Below, piece by piece: positions 32,852 through 45,398 of a stretch of 64,000 nucleotides of DNA. A program made the translations under genes and the position numbers. Source of the stretch: Nelumbo lutea (Eukaryota > Streptophyta > Magnoliopsida > Proteales > Nelumbonaceae); NCBI GenBank assembly GCA_022828595.1, contig JAKGHH010000001.1:140697017-140761016 (forward strand), in the 5' to 3' direction. Position 1 is the stretch's first letter. Each line of letters opens with the position of its first letter. Under the pieces are notes generated by a model. That model did not search any database, had not been told where the DNA came from, and saw only the letters and a program-made list of their open reading frames with translations.

Positions 32852-35217
32852 ATGGATTTAACTACAATGAACCGGGGACAGATTACTATTTTAGGATCTG
32901 CATTCTGTGTAATGCTTACAATGCATTTCACAATGCAGCTTTTGACGAAGCATCTCTTCTACTGGAAAAACCCAAAGGAGCAAAAGGCCATTCTAATTAT
33001 CATTCTTATGGCCCCCATATATGCCATTGACTCTTTTGTTGGTTTGTTAGATGTTCGTGGAAGCAAGGCATTTTTCATGTTCTTGGAATCAATTAAGGAA
33101 TGTTATGAGGCTCTGGTAAGTCTCCTCCAGTCAGCTGTGAGATAGTTCTATTTAATCCTTTATTTGGTCATCGCCTCACCACTAGGTTTTTCATGTTATA
33201 CTACTTGCAGGTGATTGCTAAGTTTTTGGCTTTGATGTACAGTTATTTGAATATATCCATTAGCAAAAACATAGTTCCAGATGAAATCAAAGGAAGAGAA
33301 ATTCACCATTCATTTCCAATGACCCTTTTCCAGGTGGAGATTTTTTTTTAATCTTTTTTAAGTTTCTCCCTGGTATTATTTTTAGTTAGGACATTATATG
33401 AAATTAATGTATTATACATCCCATTAGTAATGCTATCCACTACATTTCCCTGATTCGTTCTGTAAAAGATTGATGCTTTATAAACATGGATTCAGCTCTT
33501 CTTATAAAAACTTTCAGACTGAGTTCTGTAGAGGAGAGACTCCATTTGACATGTGCTCTGAAAAATGATTTTGTCCTAATTATGTATTAGTTGTTAATGA
33601 TGTTGACATGATCACTGTAATTTTCAAAAGACAGAGATAAGGGAAAAATGGTTATCACTTCAATAACTGATTTTTCCCAAGTTATTGACAAATTGCTCCT
33701 GCTAATGCTTCCAAGAAGCTTATTTGATAAATCCATACAGAGCTCCTAAATGCTACTTTTGGTCTATGTAATAAGTGCAGTCATTTCCTTCATTTCCTTT
33801 TTGTTTTTTTTTTTTGTTTTTTGCTAAAATTTGATAATATTGAATCGATCACATATTAGAAAGGGGCAAATATTTTTTAAAGCCTATTATTCTATTGCAT
33901 ATACATAATTCCAAACTCTCTGGATTGTCCTTGTTCTGGGCATTCTAAAGTTGCTGCATTTAGACACCTTGTATTGGTTAGACATTGGCATGGATGTTGC
34001 TCTCCTTTTTTACATCACTTTATTTGTTTATTATAATAATTACTTTTCAGTAGTTAAAGAGTTGGAATTGTTTTGAGACATTTGTCACCAATCCCACGTG
34101 TACCATGATGCGCACTCCAGTTGTTATTAAATTTATGTGTCATATATTCTGTTTTAGCCCTACTTTAAAACTTCTCTTTTTCTAGGGCATTTATCCATAA
34201 CCTTAATTTTGCATTTAATCCTTTGTTAGTTTCATCAATTAAAACAACCTCATCAGCAAACAATATGTACCAAAAAGCTTAGGCGATGCCAAACTATTGA
34301 AGTAGATTTAAATCCTGGTGGGAGATATATTTGATACATATTTCTTGATTTGCAGCCACACACCATTCGACTGAACCACCAGACGCTAAAGCTTCTTAAA
34401 TACTGGACATGGCAGTTTGTCCTTATCCGGCCTGTATGCTCTGTATTGATGATAGTTCTCCAAATTCTGGGGCTGTACTCCAGTTGGGTCAGCTGGACAT
34501 TTACCATCTTTCTCAATATCTCTGTTTCACTGGCTCTGTATTCCCTTGTTGCTTTTTACCATGTGTTTGCAAAGGAGTTGGAGCCACACAAGCCTCTTGC
34601 CAAGTTCTTGTGCATAAAGGGGATTGTTTTCTTCTGCTTTTGGCAGGTATATTTCTCATCCATGTCTTAGTGGCTGTCATAATCTACATAAACTGTTGTT
34701 TCCTTAATATCATAGTTACCTGGTATAAATTTGGTTGGATCCATGCGGTTGTAGCATAAAACTACCAATGAAGATATAAATAGTATATTTTGGGATTTAT
34801 TAGAACTAAAAGCTGTTGAAGATTGTTTCTTATGTGTGTCTAGCCAAAGGTGGTATTGTTTCTTATCTGTGTATATGCACCACTGCAGCCAAATTTATGA
34901 CATTGGTGAACAGTTGCTTGTTGTCCTTCCAAAATCGTTCTTTTGTGCACGAAGCAACCTTATGTTTCCATTTATCTTCAAAAATGACCTTGTATGATTA
35001 TTTGCAGAGAGTTGTGCTTGATATCCTTGCTGCAATGGGTATCATTAAATCTCATCATTTTTGGTTAGATGTAGAGCAAATCGAGGAAGCCTTGCAAAAT
35101 GTCATGGTCTGCCTGGAGATGGTTGTTTTTTCAGTTTTGCAGCAGTATGCATACCCTGTCACACCATACAGCGGAGATATAGCATCAAAACTAACATCAG
35201 ACAAGAAGAACGAATAA
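32852..35217 (+). CDS. DUF300/OST-alpha family seven-transmembrane protein (LAZ1 homolog)
   Basis: Four coding exons, 32852-33115, 33211-33333, 34356-34646 and 35008-35217, all GT-AG and all in phase 0, give 295 aa. Hydrophobic helices occur near residues 12-32, 47-66, 88-103, 147-164, 168-190, 207-223 and 251-268. Family landmarks are HLFYWKNPKEQ, APIYAIDSFVGLL, ESIKECYEAL, REIHHSFPMTLF, FAKELEPHKPLAKFLCIKGIVFFCFWQ and ALQNVMVCLEM. Length and motifs fit the small plant LAZ1-homolog (TMEM184/OST-alpha) subgroup. Relatives act at vacuolar and other endomembranes. LAZ1 itself is known from cell-death and brassinosteroid-related genetics, but the role of this short subgroup is not established. 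The frame is fully intact. The first ATG gives the conserved MDLTTMNRGQ start. Confidence 0.95.
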
Positions 35218-38200
35218 ATGAGCAGAATCAAATGCTGGTAAAAGCTTAATGAAATGGTGACTTCTGGAGGTTGCGTGTTTGTAGCACTGGAACTTTGGTG
35301 GTTTATGAATATCCTCCATTTTGTTGAGACAAAACACATGTATCTTCCTTCATCAACGATAGCTCATATGTTTTAGTTTTATATTTTCGTGCTGAGATGG
35401 TCAGACTATTGAAATTGTTATGGCCTTGTGTATTTTCATTTAGTCCTGCAACTGCTGTTTCTAGAGTATATAATGGAGCCTGGAGTAGTTCATACGGGCC
35501 CCATGGAAGGTCCAACATCCCTATGTAGACTCGGGGTGGTTGTTTATAAAAAACTTCACTCTATCATTCAGTCGGCTACACATACGAGAACTCTGCTACA
35601 CCATTGTTCAATTGGCTGCGTGTAGGATATATAGCAAATGCAGAGTAGGCCAATTGACCAAAACTGGACCAGAATCCAATTTAATCAAAATAGATGGTTT
35701 ATCTGTTTTGAGGTTGAACTATCTGGTTAAAATGGGGGAACTGGAATTGAATGCCTACTTGGATGTGCAGTCCAGTTTTAAAGAATTGTTTAGAACAACT
35801 CCCCAAAGATAGTTTTGTTTCATTGTACCGAAATGCCAAAGCATAAAGACCATCACCCATTCAACTTGAATTTATCCCTAGTGGAAACCCACCCCTAGCA
35901 AGGCCATGTGCTATTAAGTAGTAAACAGACCTAGAAATACATCTGAACAAAAGCATTGACCCTATTACTAGCATATAATAGCACCCATGATATCCTGATT
36001 TCATCTGAACCATTAGGCATCCAGCCAATGATATATTTCCATAGTATGTTACTTGGCTAGATTTATAGTAAAAGTGGCATGCAATCTTAAGCCATATACT
36101 AGAGTAGGAAAAAAAAAGAGCAATAATGTAGGGTTGACTAAGATCCTGACATTATTTGGTTTGGAATAGATGTGACTAACTGGTTAGAGAGAGGGAATTA
36201 GTGCAATGTCTAATGTAACAGAAAGTTAGAAACTTAAAGTTCAGAATAAAAAATGATGATAGATCGAGTTACACACTGGAAAAAATCTTGAGAATATTTT
36301 GGGGCTAATCTCTCACCCATCAGGGGATTGATTGGGTGATACAACCATTGGAGTTTCAAGATCTTCCTATTTAGGACATTCCAATAAAGAAGCTTTGTTT
36401 TTCCATGCATGTGGAAATGATGTTTGGGCTGGCCTTTGCCACATAAATAGAGGGCGATATGATGAAGATATGGACCCCTTTTGATGACAACCAAAGTTGC
36501 CACATGAAAATTCTGGGCTGTTTAAGATCTCTTTACTAAGTGTTTCATCTAGCATGTAGACACATACTCTTTTTAAGTACAAATGGAACACTCTGACCCC
36601 AGAGATAGGAAAAGGCAAGAAAGCACTTGGATTGAATCAGAGCGATCCACTTGGAAAGAAGAAGCATTATTCAACATTATGGTGGGAAAGCATTTTTTTT
36701 TTAAATGCTTTGCTTCTTCTCTAGGAAGTGTTCCTTATTTCTCCCATGTCGAAATATGTAACCATCCTGATTGTCCATCCAATACATGTTCATTCAATCA
36801 TTCCAGCCATGCTACCCCAGTGAGGAGATTTTTGGGGTACCCTACATCTCTTTTCCAAACAAGTTGTTCCAGGAAGCCCCTTTTCCTTTTTTTGGGAGGG
36901 GGATGTACATTGTGAAAGATGGAAGTGCTTTTATATCCCTACTCCTAAATTACTTAAACAAGGCCCCTTTCATCTTTTATTTTCCTTTTCTTTTTCATTC
37001 AAAATTTCCATCTGTGACTGTTTGCGCTATCTGGAAAAAAAGGTTATAAGATAAGGGCAACTTTACAATTTTAAATGATTTAAAAGAAAAGTTTCCTAGA
37101 GAAAAGTACAATTTGATTTTAAAGATGAGAAATTTTCATGATAACAACACTTGGGGTTCAGCTTAAGAAGAAAATTAAGACTGTAATGCTGAAATAAGGT
37201 CCGAAATGCAAGTGAAGCCGCAAGCTTACAACTAATTCATTTACTGCATTTATATTCTTCCCAAACGGAGCCTAAGGAATAATGACCCACATGGCGATGC
37301 CTGCATCATAATTTCATAACGAGGATAGCCTTTGCATTTGCATTGATTTGGAATATTCCAGATCCAAATGATGTGCATGTGGGTGATTAGACTGGAGAGC
37401 TATCCGTATCCCATATTAATTCCTTCTGCACCTGGAATATAATGGTTAAGAACACGACAAGGACAAGCTAGGAATGAGACACAGAGAAGGTTCTATCGTT
37501 CTCAATACCTCCAATCTAAGAATGGTTGGACTTGGACAACAACAAAGCTGAGGGGTAAACAGAAAATTTTGTCAACGTGGTTGAGTGCGTTACACATTTG
37601 CACAGTACAGTGTGAATGAAAAGAAGTTGATAGTTCCAAAGGAAGAGTGTCTCTCTACATCTACTTTACTTTTAATTTGCTCTCTCTCTCTCAGAAAGCA
37701 AGTATGTGTTTGACCTGAAACTGCCTTCTGCCTTAATCAATGCAAAAGAGCATTAACCCCTCTTACCACTTTCTCTTTATTCGAAATATGAATCTACAGA
37801 GACCAACTTCCTCTGCATGGTGCCATCCTTAGTCCTTACCCCCGTAGAAACGTAGTAGTGCATTTTCTTAAGAAGTTAATAAAGGTAATTGAGCTTTTAT
37901 ATTAGTTGAAGAATAAAAATATGTTACTCCATTACCCCTCTTCAGAAGTAACAACAGAATACACCGACAAATACAGAGAATCTATACTACTTGCCACTTT
38001 GCAAAATGATGTTAAGGCCGGCATTCCAGAATGGAATAAATATCTCTAGAATCAGCTTCCTGACACATTTCCCATGCTTCTTCCACCTCGCACCCTCCGT
38101 TTCTACGTCACACATTGCGCTTGCATGAACTCTGAACAGAGACAGACAGAAACGAAAAGCAACTTCAACGGGTCTTTACTCTTTAGATGTTGCTGTGTAT

Positions 38201-38279
38201 GTGCTATCATGTGAAGCAATAAAAATGCTATCTGTGCCTGTGCAATATTAGAAAACCAGAGAGGCAACACGAGAGAGAG
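35218..38279. other. 3' region of the LAZ1-like gene and intergenic DNA
   Basis: The 3' UTR probably extends a few hundred bases. Several ORFs of 60-110 codons on both strands have no recognisable motifs. The interval 38100-38279 is the likely promoter and leader of the next gene. Confidence 0.45.
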
Positions 38280-40663
38280 ATGGCGATCAATAAGGGAAAT
38301 GGCAATAGTAGAGGGAGGCCATATGCGATGATGCTGATTCTGGCGTTTGGGGCGGCAATGTTGGGGGTGATGCTGCTTCACAAGCTCAGGGAGAGACGCG
38401 TTTTCAACCTCCTCGTCCAGGACAAGGACCGTCAGATCATGTCTCTTGAGCTCCTTTTACAGGTATATATATCATCTCATTCTACGTTGCTGTAATCACT
38501 ATCACTCAAATGATGAAACAACACCCTCACATATATATATAGATGCACGTCTGACCATTTTCATGTGCTATCTGCTCATGTTTACAAATAAATCAAGCAA
38601 TAATCTACCACCATGTCTTGCACCCTTGATTGTGTTTTCAAATAAAACTGCTTATGATCAGGGGTTTCATAGTTTATCCATCTAAAGGATTCTTCGTGTA
38701 AGAGTATGTTGTATATCGTCTCCTTGGCATGCATTGTGAGATTTGCTCGTCTCATCTCTGTAAAGGGAAAAAAAATAAAGAAATTGTAGATGCCCCCTTC
38801 CTGCTTACAGCTTTATATCTCCCTCCTTCAACTGTTCACAATTCAACTCCTTGGCCAGTTGAGTGGATATGTAGGTAAGGAAACTTGATCTAAACATATG
38901 AAAGGACCCATTGATTTGAAGCTTCCTGAGTTTTCTGAATCGTCCCATCAACTAGCTCTTCAGTCTATGCATCTTGCATCATGATCATGACCACTTACCC
39001 AAGCCAAAAAAAAAAAGCACCCACAGTTATGTGTGTGAACAAAAGAAAATCAGAAGGTCCATCCTTCACTGATCACTGTCCTACCAAAACCAGAAAGAAT
39101 AAAAGTCATATCGAGTAAGACAATTACTACAGTACTGCCGAACGAACTGTATGCGAATGATGATTGCTGCTCTTGCTGCAGGTATCATCACTATCACCAG
39201 TTCACTACAGCCATCAACATCCACTTCCACTAAACAACCCAATTGGGTCAGACACTGTATTAGTGGACTATGGATTCGTCTAGATAACCTCTTTTGGGTT
39301 GCACGCTCCTCTCCCCTCCCTTGAAGAGGAACACAGAACCCTGGAATTAGCACTAGAGGAGAAGCAGAATGAGATTAAAACTCTGAGAGCAAAGGAGACA
39401 GACTCAACCAAGGAGAATCCTCAAGTAATAGCCCTAACAGAACTCTTGAAGAAGAAAGAAGCCGAAATTGAGGAAATGAAGCACCATCTTGATAACAATG
39501 CTCATATCTGGTCAGTAAGCATTGATGATCCATCAAGTCTGCCTATAAATCTAACCACAAGGAACATCGTTGGTGAGGATCAAAACGAGAATGGTGAGAC
39601 AAAGTTGGATGGTGCCATTGCTGAAGAGGGGCAACTTCAAGAATCCATGAATACCAAAGATGATCAGAATTCAACAAGATATGATGACCAGATCGAAAAT
39701 GGAAAGAACAGTACATTTGAGGCAGAAATTCCTAGAGAAGGGCAGTTGCAAAAGCTGGAAAACAATGGAAATGGTGAAAGTTCTAAACAAATTGGTGATA
39801 AGAGTACAGATGAGAGTCAAGTAAATGGAGAAACTGCACGAGACAGGAAGTCTAATAACCCGGAAGATTTTCAGCATGGTGAATTTTTGGGAGCAAGTAA
39901 CAGATCCATGAATAACATAAATGCAATGAACGGTGTTGGAAATTCTAATGATTCTCAAGTTTTTGAAACCAAAGATGAATATGGTGATTCAAAAGCAATG
40001 GACAGTAAAAAACATGGTAGCATAAAATTGGAAAAACTCAATTACCCTCTAAATGGTGAAGGTTCCAGAGCGCGAGTAACACATGGCTTCAGAAGGAAAA
40101 TGAAGGCCAAGAGATGGAGAATGACTTCTGAAGGAGGGCTGAAAAAGTATGAAGATCTTGAGGATGGTAAAGGTGCAAAATTGAAGGGTAGATCCTTTAC
40201 TAAAGTTGTAGCAAAAATTGACAAACAGATGCTGTTATTAAGAGAGGGGAATTTGCAAAAGCTTGTGAGCCACCAATATTATAAGGGTCTTAACATGAGA
40301 GAAGCACATACAATCCATCAAGATGGGAATGATGACATAATTCTGCATGAAAATGTCAAACTACTAAAGCCACAGACTTTTCTTTATGGAGAGGGGTTAA
40401 TTAGAAATGTCAATGGTGAGGCTAGTGGAGGTACTACAAATGCACTTGAACAAGCAGAGGACCATGCAGTTGAAAGACAAATAGACATTAGAGCTGAAAC
40501 CAAGGAGCTAATGGAAATGAAGAGCCAGAAAATATATGAGGCTGCACTTGCTCATGAAAAAGAAATAGCTGATACCAAATCTGATGCATCCAGTGACATT
40601 GATCGTGAGTTCAAAGAAGTTGATGATGAACCTAAAAGCATGGAGAAACCGAATTCTAGATGA
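38280..40663 (+). CDS. Membrane-anchored, charged/coiled-coil protein of unknown function
   Basis: Exon 1 (38280-38462, 61 codons) ends CTTTTACAG|GTATAT. Exon 2 (39329-40663) follows an AAGAG acceptor in phase 0, for a total of 505 aa. Residues about 15-35 (YAMMLILAFGAAMLGVMLL) form one membrane helix after a short basic start. A heptad-rich stretch then runs to about residue 115 (RRVFNLLVQDKDRQI; LELALEEKQNEIKTLRAKE; LTELLKKKEAEIEEMKHHL). The rest is long, polar and apparently disordered, rich in Asn, Glu, Lys and Asp, with repeated GQLQ and ENGE motifs and a basic patch GFRRKMKAKRWRM. I do not recognise a catalytic domain. Type II orientation with a soluble scaffold or tether is an inference. 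The intron acceptor is the least certain part. Confidence 0.8.
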
Positions 40664-41610
40664 TAATCATGGACTTGTCTTGCTATAACAAAGTTATAAA
40701 TGTCTACATTTCGTTTTCCTTTTTTTTTGTTTTGTTTTTATTTGGTCATTGTTAAACAGGGTTGCAGCTTAGTGAATGTTAATGGCAAATAGGTGTGAAA
40801 CCTACTGATTTGTGCAAATTTCTACCTTGGTCTAGTCTAATACTGGCCCGATTATATTTGCTGTTTAACGAGGCTGTCATGATATTGATGAGTATATATA
40901 CTGTAAACACAAGAAAAGGTACACAAGCACTTTACTCTTGCTATTAATCTGGTGTTTATAATAAGTGGACTGCATTTTGTGGTGGGCAAACAATGAAAAC
41001 GCTCAAACGAAAAACAAAAAAGAGCGTTCCAACACCTCAATACTTGTGAATAACAGCACTAACCATTTTTCACGCGTGTCCGTTTTTAATCAGGGGGTCG
41101 GAGGAAGTACTAGCAACAACAGATGTGAACTTCACATCTTTATTGCATTATTTTCAACAGGAGAGGGCCTAATGTCAAGCAAGGCTAGTAATCTTCCCCG
41201 AGTGCCAAGCATAAGTAAAAACAGGCAACGGGGCCTCGGCTTCCCAAGGCTAAATGAAAGCTACTTGATCTTTCAGGCAGCAAAACTTAGAAGAAATACA
41301 AAAGCCACTACAAACCAACCTTTCATTCCATTCAAACAAGACCCAAACTCAGTCATATTGATGAATTTTAACACCTAGGTATAACACAAAAAGCTTTGTA
41401 TTGGTTTACCGGATTTAAAGAGATGCAAAGAAAAGGTTCTCGGCATTTTATCACAGAAACTCATGAAAGTCATGTACAGATAAAGTGGCTCGTTTGAAAA
41501 AAAAAAAAAAAAGATATGAAAAATATCATTCTTCTAAACATGGCAAAGTTCTCACAAATACTTTATTCTCAGGTGCTTCGGGAGAGGACAAAATGAAGTT
41601 CCCATCAAGT
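40664..41610. other. Convergent intergenic region
   Basis: It separates the 3' ends of the plus-strand coiled-coil gene and the minus-strand mitochondrial gene. Both 3' UTRs should fall here. The ORF at 40965-41378 has no supporting motif. Confidence 0.45.
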
Positions 41611-41717
41611 CTAATGTGATGCTTCTACGGTTTTCTGCAAAAAGAGAAAATTAATCAGCATATAGAATAGACCATGCAATTTCATTAATTTAAATTGTTT
41701 CATATAGAATTTGTAGG

Positions 41718-41762
<45 letters not shown>

Positions 41763-44490
41763 AATGTGGTCAGACTAGAGCCCCCTCCCTGTTCAGACAT
41801 GTGGCTTCCATTCAAGAAATAGCATTTCAAAAGTGGTTTGCTCCCATTATTTAAAAATAGAATTCAAATCACTCTAAAAAAGTTGAGAGTAGTTAACTCC
41901 ACTTTCAATTAGGAGGCTTCAAGCTTACCTATTTGTCAAACCACTCTTTAAAAAGTGAGGGTAGTTAAATAAATAACTAAATAACTGTTTTTCATCTCTA
42001 TAAAAATAAAACTTAATTTAACCTCTTAAACAAAAATGATAAGCATACATGAGTAAAAAATATATTAAAATACTAACCCGTACTTAGTACGGGGGCTCAT
42101 GCCTAGTGTCAAACAAAAGTAAACCATCTGGTAAAAAAGAATGCAACAATACGCATGCACAACCAAATGGCAATTTTCATGAAGAAAACATAAAGAAACT
42201 AAAGAAAATTTCCTTGGAATGCCAACCGGTGTATGCATAAAGCTATGGAAACAGATTCCTTGTCACATTGCTATGGTGTAGCTAACATAGAAATATTTAT
42301 GAGCTAGACGAGCATAGAAATCATCGATTGCTAAATTGCTGATATTTCAAAAGTAATCATAAAAAGAGATGACAATACAGTTAAAGATACCTCCTCTTTC
42401 TTGTCTTTCTTGCCTCCAGTAAAGAACTTGTAACCTCCATAGAAAAGCAAACCCCATCCAGATAAAGAGACGATCACAAACTACAAAAAATAAGAGCTGC
42501 TCATGAAGACTGGGTCACTACAGTTCCACTAAGATCACTAGAAGGAGAATGTAGAATATCAGCTCTTTTCATATTTCAAGTGTGTCAGTCAGTCCAAATG
42601 CCTAATATGGTTCATTACTTCATTATATTAAAGAACATCAAATAATTGGATTGGCTTTTTTTTTTGCACAGACAAATTGGGATGACTATTCACTCATTAA
42701 GAGACAAAAAGGTATTTTTTCAAAAGGCAATACAAGTTTTTGTTAATGTCAAAAAATGGGACAAAAAGATGCAAAAAATGAGATTCTAACATCCAGAACT
42801 GCCAAAGTTTTAAGTAGAAATTAGCAAGGTCATTGGAGCGACTAATTTAACCAGTCGACAAACAAAGGTTTACCCAATTCCCAAGGTTTGTTTTTTTGTT
42901 CTTTTTTGGTTGGTATTTCTGAGGTTTTGGTTTGGAACCATTAAATAAGCATCTAGTAAAATTCCTATCGCTATCAGTTTATTGTAGACAAACTGAATAG
43001 GATTGCTAACTTTTTCTCCAGGATTTATTGTCATGTATATAAGAAAGTCATCATGTATGCCTGGATGAGTATTTTCCTAATGAACTTCTTGGGTAAGGCA
43101 CCAGGGGTTTTACATAGCCCAGTTGTAATATTATTCTATTTTCCTTTTCAGTATTATTTTTTCCCATGCCATATAAGTTCCTGTACGGTCCCTTGATGTA
43201 CATGGCTAATCTAATGCTCTGTATTTACTCCATTTTGACTTAACACAATACCTTACCTTTGTATATGGTCTTTTATACTATACAAAAACTATTTTTGTAA
43301 ATACAAGAGAAGACTTACATGCTCTTCTTTCCATTTAGATGGGTTCATTGGGTCCTGCCAGAAGTTCACCTTTGGAGGTCCATGATGATCTGCAACAGAA
43401 CAGATAAGCATGTTCACAAATGACAAAGAAAGTGTAGGTTCTACAAAAGCATATTTATTAATAATCATGTATTATCAAAAATAAATATTGGCAAAGAAGC
43501 ATGTATTATCAGCCAAGTCAAATATGGAGTATTGCCAAAGACAAATTCAAAATCATCATTTAAGAAAGAAGACGAAATGGAAGACCAACATCAGAAAATC
43601 ACCCCATCCAAGACCCTATGTTCTTTAGAATCATGACTACAAAATTGCTATTTCCCCCATTTTGATAACAAAGACAAACAAATAGGTCCTACCACAGAAC
43701 AAAAAGAATCTCTTAACTCCACTGTGACTACACTTAGAATTAAATTTTGCTGTTTCACGTTTCTTTTACATACCAAATTCCATAGCATTCACAAAAGGGC
43801 GTTGAACACTAATTCTTAAATTTTGGGTAGCTTAGCATTGATCAAGGTCACCATTCCCCTCTTTTATTATCCACATTGATGAATAAAGTGAAAACCCCCA
43901 GCTGAACTTTCAACAGGCTACCAACTTGTTGTCGTCTTAAGAGTTTCCTTACCAGCTTAAATATCAAGCAACTAACCTATATACAGTGCATCTAAGGTGT
44001 CATCAACATCAAGGGAATAATCTCAGAGATCAGAGTAAATATGGTATAACCTCGGATGGACTAACAAACTGTAGGATAGCTCGAAAGGGGAAGGAGGGTT
44101 TGGAGCAGAGATATTATACCAAACAGATTTTAACTAAAGAAAAAATCCATCACTAGAGATTCCTACCCGAAGTAACTACTCATAAAAAAACAAATTTCCT
44201 AGAGGGAACCCTGCAAAAGTAAAATTTTGCAAGCTCTGATTTTTCTTCTTTTTCCTAAATTTATGATTGAGATCAAGACTCGTGGGGAGATAAAACTAAG
44301 AAAAAAAATACTCGAAATTCAGGAGAAAAAAATGGGGGTCCATCATCCATGATAGATATATGAGATCTTTACCTCCACCACCTGCAAGACCACGCCGCTG
44401 GATTAGCTTAGCAGCTTGAACCGCAGAAGTTGGCGTAGAAATCCGATTCAGAGACGCGGCTTGACGAGCAGCTGCCGTCCATGCCGCCAT
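41611..44490 (-). CDS. Small mitochondrial inner-membrane protein, possibly plant complex I ESSS-type accessory subunit
   Basis: Four exons on the minus strand, 44490-44373, 43389-43319, 42480-42391 and 41634-41611, join in frame to 100 aa with GT-AG introns of 983, 838 and 756 bp. Residues 1-38 are a mitochondrial presequence-like stretch, Arg/Ala/Ser-rich with no acidic residues, ending QRRGLAGGG. Next comes a polar segment DHHGPPKVNFWQDPMNPSKWKEEH. One membrane helix (FVIVSLSGWGLLFYGGYKFF) and a basic-acidic tail KKDKKEEKTVEASH follow. From memory, this resembles plant proteins annotated as the ESSS subunit of NADH:ubiquinone oxidoreductase, which would place it in the membrane arm. That assignment is uncertain, but the gene structure is well supported. 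The last coding exon holds only seven codons plus the stop. Confidence 0.85.
41719..41758. repeat. (TA)n microsatellite, 3' flank of intron 3
   Basis: About 20 TA units within the third intron of the minus-strand gene. Confidence 0.9.
42077..42106 (+). mobile_element. Helitron 3' terminus inside intron 3
   Basis: A perfect 7-bp hairpin (CCCGTAC TTA GTACGGG, 42077-42093) is followed by GGCTCATGC and CTAG (42103-42106), then T. This is the Helitron 3' signature. The matching 5' end is not certain; one candidate is TCTCTATAAAAATAAAAC near 41996. Confidence 0.7.
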
Positions 44491-45398
44491 CGCTAGATGT
44501 AGTCGAAGTCGAAGGAATCTAGTTTCTAGAGGAACAACGAGACGGAGAGAAAGAGAAAGTCCTACACAACGTCGAGGGCTATGATGCGGAGGGGGAGAAG
44601 AGAGGAGAAGGGCAAACGCCAGAGGACGCAAAATGACAATGTTACCCTTCCTTCTATTTTGGCTGTTGGGAAAGTTGCTGGGCACAACACGTCATAGGCT
44701 CATAGCCCTTGTACCCATGGGCCATGCCATGGAAACCCATACCCGTGCCCATGGTGATGTGTCATGCCCGGAAGGCTGTTGTCTGTTGAATTTGGTAGAG
44801 AAGTTTCTGGGCGGAAGTCCACGTTTTTCCGTACATGGATCTTGGCTCAACACAAGGAAAACCCGAAAAAGGTACGGATGAGATCCATGGAGCAAGGGAT
44901 CAAATGCGTACCGGTGGATGATGTATCTTTTTCTGTTTGGCCAAGTCGAGAGGATTGTATGAGGATATCACCATTTCACACAACACACTTTATGTGAGAA
45001 TCTGACTAAGACACTAGGATCTGGACCGTTTATGTTTATCGGATTGAAGGCCAAATCCAAGTGGATCCATTTTTCAACCGACCCGGTATTACGGGTTTTT
45101 GGGAAATCATGATTTAAAACCGATCGATTTGATTTTCAATCGGTTTAGTTCTTTGTTTTTTTATATTTATAATGGAAAAATCTATGATACGGAAAATATA
45201 TGGTATGGAAAGAGTTTTGACCAATCAAAATCTATTCATGAATTTTGATAAATAACACCTGAATCATTATTGGTATTACGGGTTTATGCATTTTCAAAAA
45301 AAAAAATTATCAAGTTTATGTTTCTAGTTTATTGGTTTGTTGTTTTTCCCATATGATAGTTTATTTATTTATTTATACATTATAAATAAATATATCTA
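44491..45398. other. Promoter side of the mitochondrial gene and intergenic DNA
   Basis: Contains the leader upstream of the ATG at 44490. ORFs at 44633-44997 on both strands have no recognisable motif. Confidence 0.45.

Noticed and set aside
36234..36915. ORFs on both strands, tested as a LINE zinc-knuckle or RNase H fragment
   Set aside because: Cys/His spacing did not match and no reverse transcriptase motif was found nearby.
44633..44997. Overlapping ORFs upstream of the mitochondrial gene, considered as a divergent gene
   Set aside because: No recognisable domain. They overlap the leader and promoter region of the minus-strand gene.
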